Part shown: positions 9,574-21,826 of the stretch, piece after piece
How positions within the stretch are numbered: position 1 is the stretch's first letter
How the letters are laid out: each line of letters begins with the position of its first letter
NCBI RefSeq assembly: GCF_000439455.1
Contig: NC_021833.1
Coordinates: 372,001-436,000 of the forward strand
Direction of reading: 5' to 3'
DNA length: 64,000 nucleotides
DNA from: Spiroplasma diminutum CUAS-1
GTDB taxonomy: Bacteria > Bacillota_I > Bacilli_A > Mycoplasmatales > Mycoplasmataceae
Translations under genes and position numbers: made by a program
Notes under the pieces: model-generated
What the model saw: only the letters and a program-made list of their open reading frames with translations
What the model was told of the DNA's origin: nothing
The model's database searches: none

Positions 9574-10278
9574 ATGAATAATCAATTAAAAAACTTTAAT
9601 GAAATAAGAACACCATTTTTTAAAAGTTTAATTTTTATAATGATTGAATCTTTAATTCCAGGATTATTAATCTGATTTACTGTTGGTTATGATTTTGAAT
9701 TTTCTCTTATAAGTAAACTTCCAAATCCAAATTTAGGATATGTTTCTTTAATTTGTACAATGTTTTTTCTTTATACATTCTTGATCACATTATTTATGTA
9801 TAAATTAAAAATTCATGAATCAGATTTATTTACATATAGTTGTTTAATAACTTTAGTATTAATTACTATTATTTTATTTGGTAGCTTTTCAAAAAATACT
9901 ACACTTTGAATATTTATAAGATTCATAGGAATTTTAGCAACTATTATTATTTTTACGCCCTTATTTGTTTTTATAAGTGTTCTATTTAGAAATAATGAGA
10001 TTAAAAGAAATGAAAATTATGAAATTACATTAGCAGCTTTTAAAAAGGGTGAGGTTATTCCTAGTAATAAATTAATAAAGGCTCAAAGATATCAAAATTA
10101 CTTATTAAAGAAACAAATTAAACAAGAGGAATTAGAAAAGTTTAAATTAGAACTTGATGAAAAAATAAAAAGGGAATTAGTTTTACAAGAAAAAGAACAA
10201 GAACAAAAAAGGAAGAATATTAATTCCAAATTAGATAAAAAAGAAGAAAAACTAAGACAAAAAAAACAGAAAGACTAA
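9574..10278 (+). CDS. four-helix membrane protein with charged coiled-coil tail
   Basis: A 234-residue protein with four hydrophobic segments in roughly residues 17-150. A cytoplasmic tail follows, where Lys, Glu and Gln alternate for about 75 residues, a probable coiled coil. An AGGAGA site precedes the ATG. No enzymatic motif. The layout resembles many unassigned Spiroplasma membrane proteins. Its TAA (10276-10278) shares bases with the stop of the convergent kinase-like gene. Confidence 0.65.
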
Positions 10279-10296
10279 TAAATCTTTCTGTTTTTT
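10261..10296. terminator. bidirectional terminator containing overlapping stops
   Basis: AAACAGAAAGA (10264-10274) pairs with TCTTTCTGTTT (10283-10293). The loop holds the TAA of the plus-strand gene and the stop (10275-10277) of the minus-strand gene. A's flank the left side and T's the right. Confidence 0.8.
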
Positions 10297-11066
10297 AATC
10301 TATTATATTTATTTTTAAATATATCTTTAAAAATTTCGTTTTGATTATTTTCAATCATAAAATTTGCTCAAAGTGTTCAAAGAAGATCTTGATATTTGAT
10401 AACTTTATTTAATATTTCTAATTCATTATTTGAAATAAGACCTTTAAAAATACATTGATCAATAAAATATTTAATATTTTCTTCGTTGTCATTCAAAGTT
10501 TCAGTAATAAAACTTGCAATATCAAAAAATTTATTATTTAACATTACGTAATCATAATCAATAAGTATTAATGTTTTATCATTTATTAAAATATTTCCAG
10601 GTACTAAATCATTGTGACTTAAAACAATTGGTAGCTCATTTAAAAAAATAATTGATTCATTTAGTTCTTTTAAATGACCATTGTATTCTATTAAAGGTTT
10701 TTTTATATTATTTATAAAATTATTTATAAAAATTTTATAATCAAATTTTTTTAAATTAGATTTTTGAATATTTATTTCTTGTACTTGAATTATAGAACTA
10801 ACTACTTGATCTATTATTTTTTTATTTATCTGTTGATTTTCAAGTGACTTAAAATCCTTTAAGTATTCAAATTCTGAATATAATTTATTTTTTTCTAAAC
10901 AAAAATTAACAGGTTTAAGAAATATATTTTGATCAATATTTGTTAAAAATTTTAAAAAATTATATTCATTTTGTTTATCTAAATAGACATCATGAAATTG
11001 TATAGATTCTTTTTTTATAATATTGTTTTCTAATAATATATTATTTGTATATCCATCAAATTTCAT
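10275..11066 (-). CDS. choline kinase / aminoglycoside phosphotransferase-family protein
   Basis: A 263-residue kinase-fold protein. The catalytic loop reads L-S-H-N-D-L-V-P-G-N-I-L-I and the metal site L-I-D-Y-D-Y-V, followed by F-D-I-A-S-F. This is the Brenner motif and DFG-equivalent of the APH/choline kinase group (LicA-like). The N-terminal nucleotide-binding part is weakly conserved. Likely substrates are choline or another small alcohol feeding lipid or surface modification; this is inferred. GAGGTGA precedes the start. Single gene, divergent from rdgB. Confidence 0.75.
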
Positions 11067-11128
11067 TTAATTCACCTCATAAGACATAAATATTATAATA
11101 TTAATTAGAACTTAAAAGGAGCAAAACT

Positions 11129-11734
11129 ATGAACACTTTATGATTTGCATCACAAAATTTGAATAAAATTAAAGAACTTAAAGAAATGATTCCTGAAATG
11201 CAAATAAAAACTTTAATGGATTTAGAAGATACTTTGGATATTCCAGAAAATGAGCCGACTTTTGAAGATAACGCTTTATTCAAAGCAAGAACTTTATCAA
11301 AAATTATTGAAGGACCAGTAATTGCAGATGATTCTGGACTTAGTATTATTGCATTAGATAATTTTCCTGGAATTTATTCAGCAAGATGAGCAAAACCAGA
11401 AAAGGATTGATCTAAAATAAATGATATGTTACTAAATAAAATGGTTGATAATAACTTATTTAACGATGAACAAAGAAATGCCTTTTTTACTTCATCGATT
11501 GCTTTTATTGATCAAGAAAAAGAAGTTGAAGAAATTTTTACAGGAATAGTGGAAGGTGTAATAGTTTATAGTCAAACTGGAAATAATGGTTTTGCATATG
11601 ACAAAATCTTTAAACCAAATAATTATGATTTAACATTTGCTGAGATGACAAAAGAACAAAAAAATTCTATTTCACATAGAAAAATATCAATAGATAAATT
11701 AAGAAAATACTTGAAAGATAATAAATATTTTTAG
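11129..11734 (+). CDS. rdgB: non-canonical purine NTP pyrophosphatase (RdgB/HAM1)
   Basis: A 201-residue house-cleaning enzyme that hydrolyses ITP, dITP and XTP to monophosphates. It starts L-W-F-A-S-Q-N-L-N-K-I-K-E. The catalytic segment A-D-D-S-G-L-S-I, then P-G-I-Y-S-A-R, G-N-N-G-F-A-Y-D and the terminal S-H-R are all present. AAAAGGAG lies upstream of the ATG. trmL follows after 12 bases, so the two are likely one operon. Confidence 0.93.
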
Positions 11735-11746
11735 GAGACAAAATAA

Positions 11747-12265
11747 ATGAGAAAAATTAATATAATATTATTTCAACCAGAAATTGCAGATAATGTTGGA
11801 GCTATTATGAGAACTTGTGCTTTAACAAATGCTAGACTTCATTTAATTGAACCATTTGGTTTTATATTTGACAAAAGAAATTTTGCAAGAAGTAGTGCTA
11901 ATAATTTTGAAGGTTGTGAATATATTAGATATGATGATTGAAATCACTTTTTAGAAGAAAATAAGAATCCAAATATATTTTGTATGACTAGATATGGTAA
12001 AAAACCAATAAGTGATTTTAATTTTACAGAGATTAATAATGATATTTATATAATGTTTGGAAAAGAATCAACAGGAATTCCTAAAGAGATATTAAAGGAA
12101 AATATTGAAAAGTGTTTTAGAATTCCAATGGTTGCAAATGGAAGAAGTTTAAATATTGCAAATTCTGTGGGAATTGCAACTTACGAAGTTTTAAGACAAT
12201 GAGATTACTTAGATCTTTCCAAAGTTGAAGTTGAGAAGGGTTGAGACTATCTAGATAGGGATTAA
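11747..12265 (+). CDS. trmL: tRNA (cytidine/uridine-34-2'-O)-methyltransferase TrmL
   Basis: A 172-residue SPOUT methyltransferase acting on the wobble ribose of leucine tRNAs. Family marks: L-F-Q-P-E-I-A-D-N-V-G-A-I-M-R-T near the start, F-G-K-E-S-T-G-I-P, and the knot sequence I-P-M-V-A-N-G-R-S-L-N-I-A-N-S-V. Length matches TrmL, the minimal SPOUT size. Preceded by AGGAGA and 12 bases after rdgB. Confidence 0.92.
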
Positions 12266-12305
12266 TCATATATAATATAGTTTGTATGAAAATGGGGGGA
12301 ATAAT

Positions 12306-13673
12306 ATGAAATTTTCAGACTTAGGATTTAAAAAATTTATAAATGATGCATTAGAAGAAATAGATTTTATATATCCAACAAAAATTCAAGAAAAGGTTAT
12401 TCCACTTATTAAAAAGCATAAAAGTGTAATTGCTCAATCACACACAGGTACTGGAAAGACTCATTCTTTCTTATTGCCAATTTTAAATAATATAAATTAT
12501 GAAGAAGCAAATAAAATTCAATGTTTAATTGTTACTCCAACAAGAGAGCTTGCAAGACAAATATATGAAAATACAAAAGATATTTTAAAGTTTAATGAAA
12601 AGGGAACAGTTCAATTATTTGTTGGTGGTGATGATATTGAAAAATCAATTCAAAATGTTAAAACAAAACAACCAACAATAGTAATTGGAACCCCAACTAG
12701 ACTTAAAAAAATGTATGAAGAGGGTAATTTATTTATTACAACAGCAAAATATGTTGTAATCGATGAATGTGATATGATTTTTGATCTTGGATTCATTGAA
12801 GAAGTTGACTTTATGCTTTCAAAAATAAATAAAGATGTTAATGTTTCTTTATTTTCTGCAACTATAAATAATGGATTAAAACCGTTCTTACAAAAATATT
12901 TATCAAATTCAATATTTATTGAAAATAAAGATTCAAATCCAACAAATAAAAATATTGAACATGTACTTATTTGAACAAAAAATAAAGAAAATAAGGATGT
13001 TTTAAGAACTATTACAAAATCAATTAATCCTTATGTTTGCATGATCTTTTTAAATAAAAAAGATCAAATCAAAGAAATTATTTCTTGACTAAATGAATTT
13101 GGAATTAAAAATGTAGGAGAATTACATGGTGATTTAGATTCAAGACAAAGAACTAATATGCAAAAGAGAATTCAAAGTGGAGAGTTTAAGTGAATTGTAG
13201 CTTCTGATGTAGCTGCAAGGGGAATTGATATTGATGGAGTAAGTCATATTATTTCAGTAGATTTACCAAAAGATTTAGACTATTATATTCACAGAAGTGG
13301 AAGAACTGGAAGAAATCAATATTCAGGGCAAAGTTATGTGTTGTTTAATTCAACAAATCAGCATCAAATTGATGAATTAAAGTCAAAAGGTATTTCATTT
13401 ACAAATTTTAAATTGGCAAATAATGAATTAATTGAAATTAATACAACTAAGAAAAAAAAGGAATTTAATGCAGCATTACCTGTAAATATTGAAACTAAAA
13501 AGATTATTGATAAATATAAAGGTAAAAAAGTTAAACCAGGATATAAAAAACGTAGAAAAGCAGAAGTTGAAAAAGTTAAACAAGATATAAGAAGAAAACA
13601 TATTAAAGAGTCAATTGCTAAAATCAAAAAGGATAAATATAAGAAAAGAAGAGAAGAACTATTTGATAATTAA
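12306..13673 (+). CDS. DEAD-box-type RNA helicase with DECD motif
   Basis: A 455-residue ATP-dependent RNA helicase. Motif I S-H-T-G-T-G-K-T, Ia P-T-R-E-L-A, III S-A-T, V A-R-G-I-D-I and [10 protein letters not shown] are all standard. Motif II is D-E-C-D, not DEAD. A Lys/Arg-rich C-terminal tail of about 90 residues probably binds RNA. It resembles Firmicute cold-shock helicases (CshB type), with roles in ribosome assembly or mRNA turnover. An upstream in-frame ATG at 12282 exists, but GGGGGGA at 12293-12299 fits the ATG at 12306. Confidence 0.9.
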
Positions 13674-13739
13674 CATTAACAAGTGTTTTAAATATATGTT
13701 TAATGTTTTATAATTATAAGTATTAGAGGGAAAAATGTT

Positions 13740-15284
13740 ATGGATATCACAGAAAGAATTAAAAAATTAATATCAGAAATTTCATATCAAGTTTATGAAA
13801 AAGAAACTATATTTAGATTAGCAATGTTAGCTCTTTTAGGAGAAGAGTCTATTTTTCTTTTGGGAAAACCAGGTATTGCCAAATCATTGATTTCACGTAG
13901 ATTAAAGTTTGCAATTAAAAATGGAACAAATTTTGAATATCTTATGAGTAAATTTTCTACACCTGAAGAAATTTATGGGCCTATTGACTTGAGATTATTA
14001 AAAGAAGGTAAATATGTTAGAGTTGTTGATGGTTACTTACCAGCATCAAATGTAGGATTTTTAGATGAAATTTGAAAAGCTGGACCAAGTATTCAAAATA
14101 CATTGCTTACAATTATTAATGAAAAAATCTTTAGAAATGGTGGAACAGATATTAAAGTTCCATTAAAACTACTTATTTCTGCATCAAACGAACTTCCAGC
14201 AGAGGGAGAAGGTTTAGAAGCTTTATTTGACCGTTTTATTATTAGATTTATTGCAGAAGGTTTAAAAGGTGAAGATAATTTTGAACAATTATTGGATGGA
14301 GAATCATCATTAGATGTTGAAGTTGATCCAAACCTTCAAATTTCAATTGAAGAATTAGAAATATGAAAAAAACAATCAAAACAAGTAAGAATTAGTAGAA
14401 AATCATTAGATTTCATTCATTATTTTAGAAAAAAAATATTAAGAGATACTAATGGTGAAGCATATATTTCAGATAGACGTTGAAAAAAAATATCTGGTTT
14501 AATGAAAACAAGTGCATTTTATAATGGTAGAGCAGAAACTGATATAGCTGATTTATTTGTAATTCCATATTGTATTTGAGACAATGAAGAGCAAGAAGAG
14601 CAATACTTTAAAATATTCTTTGATGCATTTTTAGAACAATTTGGACTAGAATGAAGAAATGAAAAGAAAAATTTAATGAATCAAATTGATTCAATAAACT
14701 CACAAATTGGTCAAATAGAAGCACAATTCTTAAGATTAACTCCTTATACAGATCCATTTAAAGGAGCAATTGGTGGAACTTATTACTTGATAAACTTCAC
14801 TGATGGTGGAGATGATTACAAAGTTTGTTTTGTATCTGCTGCAGATTGAAATAAAATAAGAAATCTTTCAAATGAAGATTTTGAAATTGATTTACATTTT
14901 GGACCAAATTTAAATAAATATGCAGGAAGTCAAAAGACATTAGTAAGAGCTTATAAATCTGATCAAATTTTATTTGTGAATGAAAATAAGAAATATTTAG
15001 TTCAAAATGATAGTCCAAATGAATTTAATGAACAAATGAATAATTTAGCAGATACTATAATTGACTTGGAAACTAAATACAAGGAACTGTCTGCAAAAAT
15101 GTTTAAAGAATATAAAAAATATATGAATATGAATTGTATCTTCTTTGAAGATATCTATAATGAAAAAATTGCAGAGGCTTTTGATACTAAAACTAAAAAA
15201 CAATTAGAAAAAGAAGCACAACTTGAAAATGTTGATGATTCAGATAGTCCAATTGATAACTTAGAATTTGAATTAGAAATGTAA
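13740..15284 (+). CDS. ravA: MoxR-family AAA+ ATPase RavA
   Basis: A 514-residue AAA+ protein. Walker A G-K-P-G-I-A-K-S is near residue 42, Walker B/sensor V-G-F-L-D-E-I-W-K-A-G is near 100, and S-A-S-N-E-L-P follows. This matches RavA of the MoxR family. The C-terminal third is acidic. In enterobacteria RavA works with ViaA on respiratory complexes and lipid or envelope stress; here the partner is the next gene, 19 bases on. As Spiroplasma lacks a respiratory chain, the client must be something else. Confidence 0.88.
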
Positions 15285-15303
15285 TTAAAGAGGGTGAACT
15301 ATT

Positions 15304-16971
15304 ATGGAATTTGATTTAGAAAAACCAATAAGTGAAATCAAAAGAGAAATTGAAAAACTTAGAAGAAAAGATATACATAATAGTGAATTTTTAGCATTTA
15401 AAAAAGATCATGAATATGCAGCTGAACAACTTGATGATAAAATTAATAATTTTTATTCAGCTTCAAATTTATCAGTAATAAAACAAATAAAACTTCCTGA
15501 ACCTATTAGAAAAGAAATTATTTATTACAATTATATTTCAGATAGATATGATGAAGTAAGTTTTGCACAAAATCTAAAGTTAATACAAGGTAAATTGGTT
15601 GAGTTTGACTCGCCATTTTCTACGTATATTGATACAATGGATTGAAAAATTGAAAACGGTTATTTAGAACTTAAAGGAAGAGATTGATTAACTGATTTTT
15701 TTAGAACTTGAACATTTATGTTAACAAAAAGAATTGTTGATTATAGAATGAAAGCAATTGAAGATTTAAGATATAACTATTTGGTTGAAATTTATTCAAT
15801 TATTAAAAATTATGGAAAATATGCAAAAATATATAAAACAATGTATGATGTTTTTGGAAAAATTGCAAATATTGAAGATGAATTGAAAAATCAAAATATT
15901 GAATCAATTTCAAGGTTTGCAGAATATTTATATAAAGATCCATCAATTTTAATGATCGCTGAAATGTTGGGTCGATTAAATGGCGAAGATGATTTAATGG
16001 AAATAAATATTACAGAGCAAGTAGTTACATATCCAACTCAAGTTAAATTACCATATAACCCAGAAGAAATTGTAGGATTAACTGTTTCAAAAGACCTGGA
16101 GAGATTATTACCAATGGAATTTGCAAATCTTTTTGATGAAGATTTAGAAATTATATTCTATAAAAAATTTGTTGAAGGACAATTACAAACTTTTTTATTT
16201 GAATCTAATGAAAATATAATTGAGCATGAGATAGAAGAAGTTGAATATGAAGCACCGATCCCTTTAGAACAAGGTAAATTTATTATTTGTATTGACACTT
16301 CAAGTTCAATGGAAGGTGCAGGAGAATATATTGCAAAAGCTCTTGCAATAGCTGTTTCGAAAGTTGCACTTAAAGAATATAGAGATTTAGTATTTGTAAA
16401 TTTTGCAAATCAACATGTAGATGAATTTACTATTAATGGAAGAAATGTAAATATCCAAAAAATGTTAGATTTTTTAGCAAAATCATTTTATGGAAAAACA
16501 AATGCTAAACCTGCTTTTGAAAAAGTAATTGAAAAAATGCATACAGAAGATTTTAAAAGAGCAGATCTACTATTTATTTCTGACTTTATAATGGATTCTC
16601 TTCCAAATTCAACTAGAGTTAAAATAGCTGATTTAAAGGATAATTATAATAGATTTCATTCACTTGTAATTGGTACAATGCCAAATGTTGAAACACAAGA
16701 AATATTTGATAATGTTATGTACTATGATCCAAATGATCCTTATGCAACAAATCAAATTGTTAAATCACTTAACGAAACACTAAGAGATTTAAGAGAATTA
16801 AAAGAAGAAGAAGTTGCTTATAGAGATGAACAAATAAATAATTTAAACTCTATTAGAGATAAAAAACGATTTAGAGAAAAGCATTTGAATGATCCAAAAG
16901 CAAAAAAACTTACAAAACAAAAAGAAAAATTAAAGGAATTAGAAAAGAAAAAACAAGAATCACAATCTTAA
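15304..16971 (+). CDS. viaA: ViaA-like VWA-domain protein
   Basis: A 555-residue protein partnering RavA. The C-terminal von Willebrand A domain carries the MIDAS motif D-T-S-S-S-M near residue 330, and A-D-L-L-F-I-S-D-F later. The N-terminal 300 residues are helical, as in ViaA. A Lys/Glu-rich tail of about 50 residues looks coiled-coil. E. coli ViaA is about 480 residues. It lies 19 bases after ravA and 15 bases before the PPC gene. Confidence 0.87.
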
Positions 16972-16986
16972 TAGGAGAAGAAGAAA

Positions 16987-17349
16987 ATGTTAGTAAAAGA
17001 GAAATCAAATTTACTTGTTGTATATCTTGAGAGTGGTGAAGATATTGAACAACAAATCCAAAATATTGTAAGAGAATATAAATTAATTGATGCAAAAATA
17101 ACAGGTTATGGTTATTTGCAAAGAATGGAATATGGAGTACTTGCACAAGTAGATCCCTTCTTTTTATCAAAAATATTAAAAGAGGGTTTAGTAACTGTTA
17201 CAAATATTAATGGTTTAGTAGATAATAGAGAATCTTCTATTATGATTAATGCAGTTGATGATAAATTTGAAAGACATCAAGGAAGATTAATAAGTGGTAT
17301 TGTTGTTAATTCTTTTAACATAATTTTAGAAATTTATAAAACTGAGTAA
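16987..17349 (+). CDS. PPC (DUF296) domain protein
   Basis: A 120-residue single-domain protein. L-E-S-G-E-D-I near residue 15, then A-K-I-T-G-Y-G near 39 and G-R-L-I-S-G-I-V-V-N-S near 98 fit the PPC/DUF296 fold. That small trimeric domain in other bacteria stands alone, and in plants it is joined to AT-hooks. Only one of the usual His ligands (H94 region) is visible. It follows viaA by 15 bases, so it is probably the third gene of the ravA operon. Function unknown. Confidence 0.65.
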   Translation: MLVKEKSNLLVVYLESGEDIEQQIQNIVREYKLIDAKITGYGYLQRMEYGVLAQVDPFFLSKILKEGLVTVTNINGLVDNRESSIMINAVDDKFERHQGRLISGIVVNSFNIILEIYKTE

Positions 17350-17374
17350 TTTCGGTTTTTTTTTTTTTTTTTTT
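17338..17374 (+). terminator. terminator with a 19-T homopolymer
   Basis: AAAACTGAG (17338-17346) pairs with TTCGGTTTT (17351-17359), and a run of 19 T's spans 17356-17374. It overlaps the 3' end of the PPC gene. Confidence 0.85.
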
Positions 17375-17384
17375 CTAAAAATAA

Positions 17385-17455
17385 AAATATTTTAGTATTT
17401 GATAATAATTTTATTAAAAATATAAAAATATTTTAGAGTTTCATAAATATTTTAG
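17385..17455 (+). repeat. three AAATATTTTAG direct repeats
   Basis: Exact copies of AAATATTTTAG lie at 17385-17395, 17426-17436 and 17445-17455, within the 185-base gap before the surface-protein operon. The low complexity of the region makes chance possible. Their position 100-180 bases upstream of the start would suit a regulator-binding array. Confidence 0.4.
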
Positions 17456-17561
17456 ATTTTAATTAAATATGATAATATTTATAAATAATCAATACAAATA
17501 ATGTTAGCAATAACATAAAATATTTAATAAAATTTTTATTAAATTAAATTTGGAGGAAAAA

Positions 17562-18458
17562 ATGAAAAGTAGTACGGTCAATCAGAAGACTAAAAAATTG
17601 TTTTTAATTTTGATTTTATCTTTAACAAGTTTTTTTACTGTATTTACAAGTTTAATGATTATTCCTGGAATTGGAGTAGAATCACTTTCTTTTATAAATA
17701 GTGTAGAAAAACAAATAAAAAGAATTATGCCTAAAGGAAAATATGTTTTTAATCCAGATCATATTTTATATGAGGAAATGATGGAAAATGTCATAAAGCC
17801 ATCATTTAAAGCAGATGCATTATCTACTATAAACTTTGAAGATTCAGAAGAGAAAAGTGAATTTTATAATGCTTTTTCTACTTTTTCTGATGAATGATAT
17901 GAACAGCATTGAGCAAAAAGAGTTGAAAATAAAGAACAAATAGATTTATATGATATTGGATTAAATTTCATTGAATTTGATAAAAGTGTTGCAGAAGAAT
18001 TTCATTCATTTGGTTTTGTAAATACTGGAATTCAATGAGTTTTTAGAAAAGATGGATTAAATGAAATTTTTTCTAAAGACTTATATGAAATGTCATTAAA
18101 GCAACAAACAATTCTTGATCAAGAAGATTATGATTCACAAATGAAATATAGTGGTCCTGGATTAAATGGTATAAAAATTAAAAGTTCAATAGGGACAAAG
18201 ATTGTTAACAATAAGGTTTGATTTTTAAATACTCAAATTGATTCAATTAAATTTGCTATGAGTTTAACAAATCCATTTATGGATAAAAATTTAGATAAAA
18301 ATGAAGAAATTAGATACGTGACAGTAGATGACTTACATTGACCTAACTTTACAGATACCTTGAATCTTTTAAGAGCAGCTGTAATTTTATGATTTATGAA
18401 TTTAATAGTCTTACCTTTAGGTATTGCATCATATTTCATAATAAGAAAAAATAAATAG
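17562..18458 (+). CDS. bitopic membrane protein of unknown function, start of lipoprotein operon
   Basis: A 298-residue protein with one hydrophobic helix at about residues 13-36, a 220-residue presumably extracytoplasmic middle, and a second helix at about 273-293. GGAGG at 17552-17556 selects the ATG at 17562. The middle is acidic and Trp-containing, without Cys. Two lipoprotein genes follow after 18 and 2 bases, so the three are probably cotranscribed and act at the cell surface. I do not recognise the family. Confidence 0.65.
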
Positions 18459-18476
18459 AAGGACGGAAATGAAACA

Positions 18477-19790
18477 ATGAAGAAATTATTAACAATGCTA
18501 ACTGCAACTTCTTTTGTTGTATCAACATTGACAACAACAGTATCTTGTATGCCAAAACAGCTTACTAATTCAAAAACAAGTCCTTTAAAAATAGGACTTG
18601 ATATTGACAAGACTAAAGCAATAGATAGTTCTGTTGATCCAAATACTCATCATGGATTTACAAATTATTTTGTAGTTGGAGATTCTTTAAGTGATGTTGA
18701 TGGATTAACTACATATTTAAAAGATAAGTTTTTCGTATCAACTGGTTTAGATTCAAAAATTAATTTTGACTTAGAGCTTTCTGGTTCATATGGTTTTGTA
18801 GATGAAAATATTCATCACAATGCTTTTTCAAATGGTCCAACAGCAGGATATAATTTAGCAAAAGCTCTTAATTTTGATGATTTAAAACCAAGTAATAAAT
18901 ATTCAAAATTAGATGATGCAAAATACTATGGAAAAAATTATGCTATTGGTGGAGCAACTGCAGCAACTACTTCAGATATTAAAGGAAAAATGGTTTTTAA
19001 CGATGTAAGTACAGAAGTGCAATCAAGAGTTTTATTAAATCAACATAAAATCAGCTCAAATGATTTAGTCTTTTTTGAAATTGGTGGAAATGATCTTTTT
19101 GCAATGATTGCAGATCAAAAAAATGGAAATGATAAACAAGTAATTGAGTACATGAATGAGTCAATTAAAAGAATTAGAAATACATTATTTACTCTTTTAA
19201 ATAATGGAATAAAAAATATCATATTTATGGGACCGCCCATAATGGATGATATCCCTAGATATGCAAGAGATAATGATTTAGAAAAAGAAGAGATTATAGA
19301 TTTAGGAAAAGAATTTGAATTGAAATTTAATGAAATAATTAAGGAAGTAAAAACTTACTATCCAAAAAACTTATTTTATACTTCATTATATGAAGGAGAA
19401 AATAGTTTTCCAGTATTGCAAAAAAAATATGAAGAGATTTTACTTGCAGAAGGAATCATAGCAAATGAAGATCAGTATAAATCTAATAAATCATTTACTG
19501 AAACAGTAAATATAAAAGTAAATCAAAATAAAATTAATTTAGCTAATATAAGTCAGGCAAGTATAAATGATTTTTTATTAACATATAAAAATAATCAATT
19601 AGATGGAATAAAAGATTTAAAAGTTGAAATCATTTTAAAAGGAAATGAAGAAAATTCTTGAAACAATTTAGTTGAAAGAGATAAAAAAATGGATCCATAC
19701 TTTTTTACTGACATCGTTCATCCAACAAAAAGAGTTCATGAATATGTTGGAAAAATGTTATTTGATATGGCTACAAAGGAGTTTAAATAA
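18477..19790 (+). CDS. SGNH/GDSL-hydrolase lipoprotein
   Basis: A 437-residue surface lipoprotein with lipobox T-V-S-C ending at residue 24 of an N-terminal signal. The hydrolase blocks are all present: V-G-D-S-L-S-D-V-D (catalytic Ser), Y-A-I-G-G-A-T-A (block II), E-I-G-G-N-D-L-F (block III), and D-I-V-H-P-T-K-R-V-H near the C terminus (Asp-His). A secreted esterase or lipase acting on host or medium lipids is likely, as sterol- and fatty-acid-dependent mollicutes must scavenge them. It is paired with the next lipoprotein, two bases downstream. Confidence 0.88.
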
Positions 19791-19792
19791 TT

Positions 19793-21802
19793 ATGAAAAA
19801 ATTATTAAGTATTGTTAGCTCAACTTTACTAGTAATATCTCCAACATCTTTGTTAGTATCTTGCACAAATACTAAAAAAATATTAGATAGCACAAGTTTA
19901 AAAGTAGCAGTGGAGCAAATAGCTAAAGCAACTTATTTAAGTGAAACTGAAGGATATGATTTTAAATATCAATTTGATGACATATTAAAAACAAAAAGAA
20001 TAAAAGATATATCAAGTATTTATGGTCAAAATACCTACACAGAAGATGGTTTATCTTCATTTTCAAGATTTAATGATTTATATAAATATTATTTTCAAAA
20101 TCAATTATTTACAAATAATTTTAAATCAAGCGAAAATATATTAAATGGAAACATTAAACCTAAGAATACAAGTAATTTAGAAACATTACTTGTTACTATG
20201 CCTAATTTACTTGAATTATTACCAAATGTAATTACAAAACTATCTGAAGGTAATATACTTTCATCAATTATTGATTTAATTTTGGCAACTCCTTCAATAG
20301 TTCAAACAATCAAAAATAATTATTTATTTTCTTATTTGAACAAAATACTTTCACCTGAAAATGCTTCATTATTATCTAATGCTTTTTCAAATGAAATATA
20401 TAAAGGTTTTACAAATCAAGAAACTCTAAATTCAGCTATGATAGGTTTTTCAAATGGAATTGATTATTTAGTTGGAAATAACAATAAATTATTGGTCCCA
20501 ACCAAAGGACAAAGTAGTGGAGAAAATTTTTTAATAAGCATTGAAAAATTAACTAATAATTTAACATTATTAAATAAAAAAGAAAAAACAATTAAATTAG
20601 ATTTAATTTTAGATCTTCCTGCTATTGCAGAAATCATTAGATTTGTAAGAACTTTAATAGTATATACAGCAAATGGAATTAAATATATTTATACTAATGA
20701 AAAACAAAACGAAACAAATTATTTTTCAATAATTAATGAATATAGACAAGATGATTTTTCAGAAGACTCAAATGAATTAGATTTCATGAAAATGATTAAT
20801 CTGTTATCTTCAACTTATGCAAATGGTGATGGAATTAGAATGATTCTTTCATTAATGTTTCAAAGTTATGAAAGTCCAAAATTAAAATCTTGATTAATTA
20901 TTCCTAATTTAGGTTTCATATCAGATGAATCTATACAAGTAGAAGGAATAACTCCTTTAGTTCAATCATTTATTAATAGTAAATTTCCAACGATATCTTT
21001 AACAGAAGGATTAAATCCTTCAATTGTAGCAATTTTAAAGTTATTTAAATTATCAAAAATTAATATAGCAAGTTTTGTTGTGGATTTATTAAACACATTA
21101 GCTTCAAATAATAATTTAAATGAAATGGTAAAAATATTGAATAAAGAAGAAGTTAAGTTTTTTATTAAACAATATATAGATTTGAGTAAGATTAAGCAAT
21201 TAAAAAAGACTAAATCTTTAACAACAGATTCTTTATGATATGGTATCTATCAAGGTACTATTATAAAAGATCTAAATAATATTTTTAATGAAAATCAAAT
21301 GACAGACGATTTTAATATACAAAAAATAATTGAAAATCCGAGTTTATCTGTTTTAGGCGAAAAAATGTCAATTAAAGATTTAATTAATAACATAGATATG
21401 GAATCATCTAATGAATTAAAATTGAATTTTTCAGATATTTCCCAACTTATAGTAGAACTTAGAAAAGTAATTGATAAAGTTAATGGTGCTGAAGAGAATT
21501 TTGAATCTAAAGAACTTATCGATAATTTAAATTCAATTTTAACTAATTTAAAAGGATTTGGAAGATTAACTTCTTGAACAACAATTCCAGAAGCTGGAGA
21601 GAAAGATAGTCTTTTGGATAAATATAAACAACAGCAATTAGATTTAAAGCAAAAAATTAAAGATGATTTGATTGATATCACTGTTAGTTCAATTAGTCAG
21701 TCTAAAAATTACTCATATCAAGTTAATTTTGAAGATAAAAGCTATAAAATTAAATTAAAAATGTTAAAAAATAAAAAATTTCAAGTTGAATCAATTTTTT
21801 AA
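19793..21802 (+). CDS. large lipoprotein paired with the lipase (MOLPALP-like)
   Basis: A 669-residue lipoprotein with signal and lipobox L-V-S-C ending near residue 24. The rest is Asn/Ser/Leu-rich helical sequence with no enzymatic motif. It starts two bases after the SGNH lipoprotein. Entomoplasmatales carry a lipoprotein family called MOLPALP, which as I recall is typically encoded next to a lipase. Size, context and signal fit, but I cannot confirm membership by sequence. It may hold the lipase at the membrane or bind its substrate (inference). Confidence 0.6.
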
Positions 21803-21826
21803 AAAGAACATTATAAATAAATATTT

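Noticed and set aside
17550-17561. TTG start four codons upstream for the 17562 gene
   Set aside because: It would place the ribosome site GGAGG inside the coding region. The ATG at 17562 has ideal spacing.
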